Shown: positions 1 to 7,109 of the stretch, in pieces
How the letters are laid out: every line of letters starts with the position of its first letter
How positions within the stretch are numbered: the first letter of the stretch is position 1
Assembly (NCBI GenBank): GCA_026709935.1
Contig: JAPOSC010000077.1
Location: forward strand, 1 to 45,009
DNA: 45,009 nt
From: Thiotrichales bacterium
Lineage (GTDB): Bacteria > Pseudomonadota > Gammaproteobacteria > HK1
Reading direction: 5' to 3'
Notes under the pieces: model-generated
The model's database searches: none
What the model saw: the letters and a program-made list of their open reading frames with translations, nothing else
What the model was told of the DNA's origin: nothing
Position numbers and translations under genes: made by a program

Positions 1-623
1 AGTGGCGAAAGGCTGAGTGTCGCGGATGACGGTACCACGGGCATGCTCCGGTCCCAAGAGATGGTGGGGCGGCGGCACCGCGTGTTTGGCGGTACAGCGG
101 CGGCCGTACAGCGCCCGTACAGTTGTGGCGGACGCGGGCCACGGATACGAGAGGGCAGGGTGCACGTTGGCGGGCAGTCACGATATGGCACTGGGGCCCC
201 ACGCTTGTAGGCGACGGGCTCGGACGGGGTGCGTCGTCAACCTGCGATGGGCAGGGGACAGGGTCATTTCATGCGGTGGCGCAAGGACCCTTTCCTATGC
301 TTTGGCCGATGCTTCGGTACTCGGTGCGGATGGGCGCAGCGTCATCGGACACATTCGGCGCCTGCGTTTTGGCATGGCACGGGTCGAATGACGCTGCGCT
401 TGTTCGACCGGCCCGATCGCTTGTCCGATCCATGTCCCATCGGGTCCGAAGCGTGAAATAGTCCCGGGCGATTGCCCGGCTTCGTCCGACTTGGCCCGAC
501 CCGGCCGAATCGCTCATGGGAGGCGCGGCAGCTATGGACGGGGTTGCGTCCGCCGCCAGTCGTGAATCGGGCGAGGATGGGGACTACCATGCGTATCCCC
601 GGCCCTCACCCGATGGAGCTGCC
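1..623. other. No gene seen (leader region)
   Basis: I see no recognisable protein or RNA gene in this stretch. Open frames on both strands lack a ribosome-binding site and resemble no family I know; they look like products of high GC. The only structure noted is a small perfect hairpin at 464-479 (stem CCGGGC/GCCCGG, loop GATT) with no T-run behind it, so it is not a convincing terminator. An upstream gene's end could lie just outside the window. Confidence 0.5.
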
Positions 624-2225
624 GTGAACCTCGATTCCAGTGCATATCCCTCGCGTCGCAGCGTGGTGCTGTCGGCTGGTGGCATGGTCGCGACGAGCCA
701 GCCGCTGGCGGCGCAGGCGGGGCTCGCCGTGCTGCGGGCCGGCGGAAGTGCGGTCGATGCGGCGCTCGCGACCGCCATCACTCTGACCGTGGTCGAGCCG
801 ACCTCGAACGGCATCGGTAGTGACGCCTTCGCCATCGTGTGGGATGGGGAGAGGCTGCACGGCCTGAACGCGTCCGGCCCGGCGCCGCGGGCGCTCTCGG
901 CCGAGGTACTGCGCGCCGCCGGTCACACCGGATTTCCCGAGCGCGGGTGGGCGGCGGTCTCCGTGCCCGGAGCCCCGGACGCCTGGGGGGTGCTGCATGC
1001 ACGGTTCGGTCGGGTGCCGTTCGATGCGCTGTTCACCGCCGCCATCCGTTACGCCGAAGATGGTTTCCCGGTCTCTCCGGTGGTCTCGCAGCTCTGGCGC
1101 CGGGCGGGTCCGGTGTTCCTCGGCACCGGCGACGCCGCTCTCGACGAGTGGGCCCGGGTGTTCGCTTGCGCGGGACGGACCCCCGCCGCCGGAGAGCTCT
1201 GGCGCAGCCCGGGACACGCCGCAACCCTGCGCCGGCTCGCGTCCGAAGGCCCCCGGGACTTCTACGAAGGCATGCTGGCGGAGCGCATCGTGGAGCATGC
1301 GCGGGCGACCGGCGGCCTCGTCGACGGCGACGACCTCGCGGGATTCCGCAGCGAGTGGGTGGCGCCGATCTCCGTTGCGTACCGGGATCACGAGGTGTGG
1401 GAGATCCCGCCGAACGGACAGGGGATCGCGGCGCTGCAGGCGCTCGGCATCGTCGAGGGCACGACCATGCACGACGCCCCGTACGCGAGTGCCGAGAGCT
1501 GGCACTGGCAGATCGAGGCGATGAAGCTCGCGTTCGCGGACGCTTACCGCTACGTGGCCGACCCGCGCCGCGCGGAGGTGCCTGTCGTCGGCATGCTCGA
1601 TGCCGGCTACCTCGCCGTGCGCTGGGCGCTCCTGCGCGAGCACGCCCAGTCCTTCGGTCCGGGGCAGCCGCCCGGGGGCGGGACGGTGTACCTCTGCGCG
1701 GCGGACCGTGACGGCATGATGGTGAGCTATATCCAGTCGAACTACATGGGGTTCGGCTCCGGGGTGGTGGTGCCCGATACTGGCATCGCGTTCCAGAATC
1801 GCGCCGCCGGGTTCACGCTGGAGCCCGGGCACCGCAACGAGGCGGCGGGCGGCAAGCGCCCCCGGCACACCATCATCCCCGGCTTCCTCACCCGCGGCGG
1901 CGCGCCGGTCGGCCCGTTCGGGGTGATGGGCGGCGAGATGCAACCGCAGGGGCATCTCCAGGTGGTGACCTCGATGGTCGACTACGGCCTCGATCCGCAG
2001 AGTGCGCTGGATGCGCCGCGCTGGCGGGTGACGCCGGAAGAGGTGGTGCTGGAGCCGGAAGTCGCCGCGGAGGTGGTGGACGGGCTACGGCGCCGCGGCC
2101 ACCGGGTCGCGATCGCCCCCGACCGTCTCGACTTCGGCCGCGGCCAGATCATTCGCCGCCTGGACTCCGGCGTGTACGCGGGAGGGACAGAGCCTCGCGC
2201 CGACGGAGAGGTGGCGGCGTGGTAA
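624..2225 (+). CDS. Gamma-glutamyltransferase-family Ntn hydrolase
   Basis: A 533-residue member of the gamma-glutamyltranspeptidase family, which are autoprocessing N-terminal nucleophile hydrolases acting on gamma-glutamyl or other acyl-amide bonds. The N-terminal block around residues 20-60 (MVATSQPLAAQAGL, then GGSAVDAALA) is diagnostic. The nucleophile is probably Thr354, in GGGTVYLCAADRDG, where classical GGTs have a D-T-T-H segment; the small subunit would start there. The glycine-rich FGVMGGEMQPQGH block is in the small subunit. The GTG at 624 was chosen because GGAG sits 6 nt upstream and because family homology begins just after it; an in-frame ATG at 516 would add 36 unlike residues. 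No signal peptide is seen, so a cytoplasmic enzyme is likely. The altered nucleophile context suggests a GGT-like acylase rather than a true glutathione hydrolase; the substrate is unknown. Confidence 0.88.
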   Translation: MNLDSSAYPSRRSVVLSAGGMVATSQPLAAQAGLAVLRAGGSAVDAALATAITLTVVEPTSNGIGSDAFAIVWDGERLHGLNASGPAPRALSAEVLRAAGHTGFPERGWAAVSVPGAPDAWGVLHARFGRVPFDALFTAAIRYAEDGFPVSPVVSQLWRRAGPVFLGTGDAALDEWARVFACAGRTPAAGELWRSPGHAATLRRLASEGPRDFYEGMLAERIVEHARATGGLVDGDDLAGFRSEWVAPISVAYRDHEVWEIPPNGQGIAALQALGIVEGTTMHDAPYASAESWHWQIEAMKLAFADAYRYVADPRRAEVPVVGMLDAGYLAVRWALLREHAQSFGPGQPPGGGTVYLCAADRDGMMVSYIQSNYMGFGSGVVVPDTGIAFQNRAAGFTLEPGHRNEAAGGKRPRHTIIPGFLTRGGAPVGPFGVMGGEMQPQGHLQVVTSMVDYGLDPQSALDAPRWRVTPEEVVLEPEVAAEVVDGLRRRGHRVAIAPDRLDFGRGQIIRRLDSGVYAGGTEPRADGEVAAW

Positions 2226-2452
2226 GGACGATGGATCGCTCATTCGGACTGCGGTTGCAATGACGCGCTGAGGGGGGCGCCGCGGCGCGATTGGCGGGCG
2301 GCGGAACCGCTTCGTGTCGCGGTCTGGAGCACGTCCTCAGCTTGCCGCAGGGAAAGTCCGCTTGCAGCCGGCTGCGGTCGTCGAAGACTTTGGCTCCCGG
2401 CTGTTACCCTGCGGAGATAGGCGCGGACAGCGAGACGCACCACTGCGACTGA

Positions 2453-2480
2453 TTGACATTGACTCTACCTATGGGAAAAT
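2453..2480 (+). promoter_or_regulatory. Candidate sigma70 promoter of the AAA/TOPRIM cassette
   Basis: A perfect -35 hexamer TTGACA (2453-2458) is followed after 16 bp by GAAAAT (2475-2480, four of six matches to TATAAT). It sits in an AT-rich patch unlike the surrounding DNA, 40 bp before the ATPase start. AGGA at 2509-2512 lies 7 nt before that start codon. The position fits a constitutive promoter for a stand-alone defence cassette. Assigned by eye only. Confidence 0.5.
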
Positions 2481-2519
2481 TAAAACGCATAGTCGATAAA
2501 AAAATGTCAGGAACTCTGC

Positions 2520-3728
2520 ATGTTGCATCGAATTAGCGTCAACAACTTCCAATCCATGCGAGATGAGATCACGCTCGATTTTCGGGTTCCGGGAACGACG
2601 CCTGACAACGTGTGGCTGCGTCACCCCACCTCGCAGCCCACTCTCCGAGTTCCCACTGTCATCGCGCTTATCGGTCCCAACGGGTCCGGCAAGACGGCTT
2701 GGTTGCGGGCGCTGGCGGATACCATACGCTTCGCGGCGTACTCTTACGGCAATCCGCCGGGCCATATCCACCAATTCCCTGCCTTCGCATCCCGTGAGGC
2801 CTACGCGAAGCCCACCCGTATCGAAGTCGAGTTCGATGCGCCTTGGTGGAATTTCGATCCGGACGAGCCCAATCGCGTATTTCGTTACACACTGGAGCTC
2901 TTGCGCGGGACGCCGAATTTTCTTCCTGATGCGGTGGGTTACGAAGCGCTCCGCGACTTTCCGCGAGGTAGATCACGGCGCTTGATGGAACGCCGCCCCG
3001 GTCGTCCGGTTCATGTCGCGAAAGATCTTTCGGTCAAGCCGAGTGACGATCGTCTTGTCTCCATTCCCGCCAATGCCTCTGTTCTATCGACCCTGGCCAG
3101 AATGGGGGTCGGGAAATTCTCGGCGATTGTCGACAGTCTCACTCAGGTGCAGATGAACGTTTCGGCAGTCGATCCGATACGGCCTGATGCCGAGACAGTG
3201 GTCCACTATTTCCGCGACAACCCACCGGTCAGGAACCGGATCTCGGATAGGCTCGGGCGTTTCGATCTCGGGATCGAAGGTATGAGGGTCGAACAGTCCG
3301 TTGATGGAAAATGGCGTTTGTTCTTTGCCCACTCCGGTCTCGATATGACAATACCCTTTGAATCGGAATCGGCCGGGACGCGCCATGTAGTGCAAGTATT
3401 CCCAGCCCTTGATTTTGCGCTCGCGACCGGGGGCCTGGCGATCATGGACGTGCTCGACAACGATTTGCACGCTAGCCTCGTTGACGAGATTCTGGCCTGG
3501 TTCAGGAGGGAAGACACGAATCCCGGCAACGCGCAACTGGTCTGTTCCCTCCACAGTCTGTCGGCTCTTGATGATCTCGAGAAGGAAGAGGTGTTCATCG
3601 TCGAGAAGGACCGGGCCGGTGCGACCCGGTCCTACGGCGTACGTGACATCCATGGAGTCCGCAGGGGTGGCGATCTTCGAAAGCTCTATCGCAGCGGTGC
3701 GCTCGGTGGGTTGCCTTCCTTCGGCTGA
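2520..3728 (+). CDS. AAA ATPase, RloA/OLD-like (AAA_15/AAA_21 type), probable phage defence
   Basis: A 402-residue SMC-related ATPase of the group paired with toxic effectors in defence systems. Walker A is GPNGSGKT at residues 52-59, preceded by the typical N-terminus (ISVNNFQSMRDEITLDF). The ABC-like signature is ESAGTR near residues 283-288. The Walker B region reads LAIMDVLDNDLHASL, with Asp310 followed by Val311 where relatives carry the catalytic Glu (DE-hydrophobic-D..LH). A switch histidine lies in VCSLHSLSALD (His345). Only 3 nt separate the stop from the downstream TOPRIM gene, so the two are one operon. By analogy with PARIS AriA, RloA and the OLD ATPase, it probably senses infection and restrains or activates its partner. 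The missing Glu suggests very slow hydrolysis and a mainly nucleotide-bound switch. Base composition is less GC-rich than in neighbours, suggesting transfer. Confidence 0.85.
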   Translation: MLHRISVNNFQSMRDEITLDFRVPGTTPDNVWLRHPTSQPTLRVPTVIALIGPNGSGKTAWLRALADTIRFAAYSYGNPPGHIHQFPAFASREAYAKPTRIEVEFDAPWWNFDPDEPNRVFRYTLELLRGTPNFLPDAVGYEALRDFPRGRSRRLMERRPGRPVHVAKDLSVKPSDDRLVSIPANASVLSTLARMGVGKFSAIVDSLTQVQMNVSAVDPIRPDAETVVHYFRDNPPVRNRISDRLGRFDLGIEGMRVEQSVDGKWRLFFAHSGLDMTIPFESESAGTRHVVQVFPALDFALATGGLAIMDVLDNDLHASLVDEILAWFRREDTNPGNAQLVCSLHSLSALDDLEKEEVFIVEKDRAGATRSYGVRDIHGVRRGGDLRKLYRSGALGGLPSFG

Positions 3729-3731
3729 ACC

Positions 3732-4289
3732 GTGGTTAGGTCGCTCGTTCCCCGACGCAAACGTATCTTCGTCGCAGCGGAGGGCGACGGCGAGCGCGCT
3801 CTGGCGCGATGGTTGCAGGTGCTGTGCGACCAACAGGGTCTTCATCTCCATCTTGATATCGTCGTCGCTGGTGGCGGGGATACCCGTTCCGTCGTCGAAT
3901 TCGCCATCGATCGTCGTCGTCGGCACATGGCTTCCATGGGGCGCGACGGGGCAGCTTTGGTATTTCTCGACTCCGACCGACTGGCGCAGGACCGTGCGGC
4001 CGGGCGCGATCCAGAGATAGTCGAAGGCTGCGAGCAACTGCAGCTTGTTTACCTCGACGTGAATCTCGAAGGATTGCTGGTCCGGCTTCACAACGGCTGC
4101 GAAACGCAATTCGTGACGGCGCACGATGCGCGGAGGCGGCTGCTGCGGTTGTGGCCGGAGTACCGCAAGCCGATGCCGGCCTGGGCACTGGCGAAGCGGT
4201 TTGTCTTGGCAGATCTTCGGCGCGCTTCGAAGCATGATCGCTTTCTCCGCGACGCTCTGATTCTGATTGGCCTCTTGCCGAGAGCATGA
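3732..4289 (+). CDS. RloB-like TOPRIM-fold protein, probable effector nuclease
   Basis: A 185-residue protein starting at GTG 3 nt after the ATPase stop. The TOPRIM signature is visible: a glutamate in IFVAAEGDGERALARWL (Glu17) and a D-x-D motif in ALVFLDSDRL (Asp80, Asp82), the usual metal-binding triad. A later VNLEGLLVRLHNG segment matches the RloB-family block that normally reads like NPxFExWLLLH, in diverged form. RloB proteins occur beside SMC-like ATPases in restriction and defence loci; in the related PARIS system the TOPRIM partner AriB is released from the ATPase to cut tRNA. A nuclease or toxin role is therefore likely but not shown. At 185 residues it is compact, and nothing suggests a frameshift. 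Confidence 0.75.
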   Translation: MVRSLVPRRKRIFVAAEGDGERALARWLQVLCDQQGLHLHLDIVVAGGGDTRSVVEFAIDRRRRHMASMGRDGAALVFLDSDRLAQDRAAGRDPEIVEGCEQLQLVYLDVNLEGLLVRLHNGCETQFVTAHDARRRLLRLWPEYRKPMPAWALAKRFVLADLRRASKHDRFLRDALILIGLLPRA

Positions 4290-4443
4290 CGGAGTGTTGG
4301 AGATCGGCCCCGCATCTGCTTCGCTATCAACTCGCGGATGGCGTGGCCACCGAGGGTCAAGCGTCGCGAATGCCCACAATTCGGCCGGTGCGGACCACGG
4401 TGGGCCTGGAAGGCCTGTCGCGGCCGGGGCGGTTGATCCGCGC

Positions 4444-5100
4444 TCACAACCGGGCGAGGCGCCGCCGGAGGTTCACCAGCATGCCGGCGGTGGCGCCCCA
4501 GATGTGGCGGTGCTCGTACTCGAACGCGTAGTAGCGGCGGCGGACCCCGTTGCGCATTCCACTCTTGATCAGGCATGACGTCTCGTCGAGGAAGAAGGCA
4601 AGCGGGACTTCGAACGTCTCGGCCACCTCGAACGCATCCAGAGTCAGGACGAACCCCGGCCGGACGAACCCGACGACGGGGGTTACGCGGTAGCCGGTGA
4701 CCGTCTCGTATCCGTCGAGCAGGCCGACGAGCTCGATATGCTCGCGACCGAGACCGATCTCCTCCGCCGTCTCGCGCAGGGCGGCGTCGACAGGCCCGCG
4801 GTCGGTGTCGTCGACCCGTCCGCCGGGGAAGCTCACCTGACCGGGGTGATCGCGCAGGTGATCGGTGCGGCGGGTGAGGAGGACGGTCGGGCCGTCCGGA
4901 CGTTCGACGATCGGCACGAGCACGGCGGCGGGACGCAGGGGAGTCCGGCGCGAAAGAAATGGGTCGAGATCACCGTTGCCGAGCTCGTCGCCGCGGGGCG
5001 GGTCGTCGAGAGCGCGTACCGCCCGCTCCACCCGCGCGCGAAGCGTCGAGCGGGCGGAGGCGGCGGTCGTGGACCCGGAGTCGGTGGTTGTGTCGTTCAC
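4444..5100 (-). CDS. Nudix hydrolase, CoA pyrophosphatase (NudL) family
   Basis: A 218-residue Nudix protein of the CoA-diphosphatase subfamily, which cleaves coenzyme A to phosphopantetheine and 3',5'-ADP. The subfamily signature is unusually clear: LLTRRTDHLRDHPGQVSFPGG at residues 74-94 matches the conserved block preceding the Nudix box, and the box follows as GGRVDD...ALRETAEEIGL (Arg109, Glu110, Glu113 and Glu114 as metal ligands). The first roughly 45 residues are polar and poorly conserved. It is a minus-strand gene between plus-strand neighbours, so monocistronic and convergent with the RloB-like gene. A cytoplasmic role in CoA turnover is expected. The exact N-terminus is uncertain. 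Confidence 0.92.
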   Translation of the reverse strand: MNDTTTDSGSTTAASARSTLRARVERAVRALDDPPRGDELGNGDLDPFLSRRTPLRPAAVLVPIVERPDGPTVLLTRRTDHLRDHPGQVSFPGGRVDDTDRGPVDAALRETAEEIGLGREHIELVGLLDGYETVTGYRVTPVVGFVRPGFVLTLDAFEVAETFEVPLAFFLDETSCLIKSGMRNGVRRRYYAFEYEHRHIWGATAGMLVNLRRRLARL

Positions 5101-5436
5101 TGCGGTATCTTAGCGGTATCGTGGAAACGGTCGGTCGGCGATGTACACAGGTGAAGGCGAGACCGCATCGGTGCTGGCGGGCGAAAGGCCGCGGTGCTTC
5201 ATCAAGGGGGCGCCGTACCGTTGTCGTCCGGACGCCGCATTGGTGACAACGTGCAGATTGCGGGGATGCCGCAGCCAGGATTTCACGCTGCGGACGCCCG
5301 GGGGCAACGGGTTCTTTCTCGCGGCGCCCTGGTCGGTGGCCCTGGTCCTGCTTGCGTTGTCGCAGGCGCTACCGGTCGGGGTTCCCACAGGGCGCAACGC
5401 TGTGCGCCGCCTGCACGCCGGAGTCGCCCGCTCCGC
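5101..5436. other. Intergenic stretch between nudL and zapE, no gene seen
   Basis: This divergent spacer must hold promoters for both flanking genes. The zapE frame stays open upstream to an ATG at 5194, but the 81 extra residues look like random GC-rich translation. Another open frame (5141-5440) has no support either. GCGGTATC occurs twice close together near the nudL start (about 5102 and 5112). No hairpin or riboswitch was recognised. Confidence 0.45.
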
Positions 5437-6528
5437 ATGAGTCCCCGGGAGCGGTATCGCGACGAGCTCGCGCACGGGGTTCTGCGGTCCGATCCGGCGC
5501 AGGCGGCGCTGGTCGAGGAGTTGGAGCGGGTTCATCGCTCGCTGCTCACCCGGTGTGACGACGGGTTGCTCGCGCGGCTTGCGCACCGGCTCGGGAGAAG
5601 AGGCGACGCGCCGGTGCGCGGTCTGTACATATGGGGCGGCGTCGGTCGCGGCAAGACGCACCTCGTCGACCTGTTCTTCCGCACTTCCGGCCTCGATGCG
5701 AAGCTGCGCATCCACTTCCACCGCTTCATGCAGTCCGTGCACGGCGAACTGAAGGCGCTCCCCGATCGCGAGGACCCGCTGGGAATCGTCGCCGCCCGGA
5801 TTGCAAAGCGCGCACGGTTGCTGTGCTTCGACGAGTTCCACGTCTCCGACATCACCGACGCGATGATTCTCGGGCGGCTCCTCGCCGGGCTGTTCGAGCA
5901 CGGCACCACCCTGGTGGCCACGTCGAACATCAAGCCGTCGGGGCTCTACGCGGACGGTTTGCAGCGTGAACGGTTCCTGCCCGCGATCGCGCTCATCGAG
6001 CGACACACGAAGGTGATTCAGCTCGATGGCGGCGCCGACTATCGCCTGCGCGCCCTGGAACGGGTCCGGATGTGGTACGCGCCGCTCGGCCCGGAGGCCG
6101 ACCGGGGCCTTGCCGAGTGCTTTCGCGCTCTGGCGCCGGTGGACGTGGAGGGCGGCGGGGTGCTCGTGATTCTCGGCCGGCCCGTGCCAACCGTGCGCCA
6201 CGCCGCCGGCATCGCCTGGTTCGACTTCGAAGCGCTGTGCGCCGGCCCCCGATCGGTGGCCGACTACATCGAGATCGCCCGCGATTTCCACTCCGTGATT
6301 CTGAGCGGTATCCCGGTGCTCGACGACGGGCGCCGCGACCCGGTGCGTCGCTTGATCCACCTGGTCGACGAGCTCTACGAACGCAACGTGAACCTGATCG
6401 CCTCCGCCGCAGCCCCGCCGGACGGGTTGTACTGCGGACGCCGGCTCGCCGAGCCGTTCGAGCGCACCCGGTCGCGCCTCTTCGAAATGCAGTCGACCGA
6501 CTACCTTGGCCGGGAGCACATACCCTGA
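5437..6528 (+). CDS. ZapE/AFG1-family P-loop ATPase
   Basis: A 363-residue member of the AFG1-like ATPase family; in E. coli ZapE interacts with FtsZ and promotes constriction under stress, and mitochondrial AFG1/LACE1 has a protein quality role. Walker A is GGVGRGKT (residues 67-74) inside GLYIWGGVGRGKTHL, Walker B is LLCFDEFHVSDI (Asp132, Glu133), and the sensor region reads TLVATSNIKPSGLY. The C-terminal region with DFEALC and ADYIEIARDFHSVILSGIP is family-typical, as is the length. The ATG at 5437 begins at family homology (MSPRERYRDEL); upstream in-frame starts would add unlike sequence. It stands alone, with a spacer on each side. Confidence 0.92.
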   Translation: MSPRERYRDELAHGVLRSDPAQAALVEELERVHRSLLTRCDDGLLARLAHRLGRRGDAPVRGLYIWGGVGRGKTHLVDLFFRTSGLDAKLRIHFHRFMQSVHGELKALPDREDPLGIVAARIAKRARLLCFDEFHVSDITDAMILGRLLAGLFEHGTTLVATSNIKPSGLYADGLQRERFLPAIALIERHTKVIQLDGGADYRLRALERVRMWYAPLGPEADRGLAECFRALAPVDVEGGGVLVILGRPVPTVRHAAGIAWFDFEALCAGPRSVADYIEIARDFHSVILSGIPVLDDGRRDPVRRLIHLVDELYERNVNLIASAAAPPDGLYCGRRLAEPFERTRSRLFEMQSTDYLGREHIP

Positions 6529-6722
6529 GGGGTCTTCCGCCCTGCAAACATCGGTTTGTGTCGAAAATGCGACAGTTTCCCGGGAGAAGGGACAATCCCG
6601 AGAATATTCATTGACGTGGAGGAAGGTGCGGTGCTACTTCCGAAGTTGTCCCGATAAGTGCATGAAAGTTGTTGTGTCATGCCCGACGGAGATACCTCTT
6701 TCGCGCGCGGAGTGATCGGCAA

Positions 6723-6950
6723 ATGGCGAAGGAATCGACACCGGACGGACCCCAATCACGCGATCTTCTGAACATCAGCTCCGACATGGCCCTGCTGCTT
6801 GCGCATCGGTTCGGCGACGGGCTGGTCTACTTCCGGGACGAGGGCGAGCGCAAGCTGTTCGGACTCGCGGTGGAGTGGGGTCTGCTCAGCCGCGAAGGTT
6901 ATCTCACCCCCGAAGGCCATTCGTTCCTCGCCACCCACGGCGACGACTGA
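6723..6950 (+). CDS. Small hypothetical protein, 75 residues
   Basis: A short frame beginning MAKESTPDGPQSRDLLN, with a plausible globular core (DMALLLAHRFGDGLVYFRD, then FGLAVEWGLLSREGYLTPEG) that reads like a compact helical or winged-helix-like fold. I do not recognise the family. The start at 6723 follows GATCGGCAA, with no strong Shine-Dalgarno. Codon use matches the neighbours, and the amphipathic alternation suggests a real protein rather than noise. It lies 159 bp before the EF-G paralogue and could share its promoter. An inverted repeat, GGGACAA (6589-6595) with TTGTCCC (6646-6652), lies upstream and may be a regulatory site. Confidence 0.55.
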   Translation: MAKESTPDGPQSRDLLNISSDMALLLAHRFGDGLVYFRDEGERKLFGLAVEWGLLSREGYLTPEGHSFLATHGDD

Positions 6951-7109
6951 CCGGGCCGCCGCCCACCGCGGCGCCTCTCGCTTCTTACCCCGCACTCCCG
7001 CTCCGCGTCGCGGTGCGACGAGCGTCTGCGCCCCGCGTGTTGCACGCGGCCGGGCCGAACTTATACTGCCGGTCCGGCCGATGGCGACTACAGAGGGAGG
7101 AGACCGCTC

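Noticed and set aside
464..479. Terminator before the GGT gene
   Set aside because: The hairpin lacks a following T-run and has a 6-bp stem only.
2520..4289. Naming the cassette PARIS (AriA-AriB)
   Set aside because: The second protein resembles RloB rather than the DUF4435 TOPRIM of AriB, so only analogy is claimed.
3084..4379. Long minus-strand frame across the ATPase/TOPRIM genes
   Set aside because: Fully explained as antisense shadow of two recognisable plus-strand proteins; no ribosome-binding site.
5141..5440. Frame upstream of zapE with a hydrophobic segment
   Set aside because: No homology recognised, overlaps the zapE start in another frame, no ribosome-binding site.
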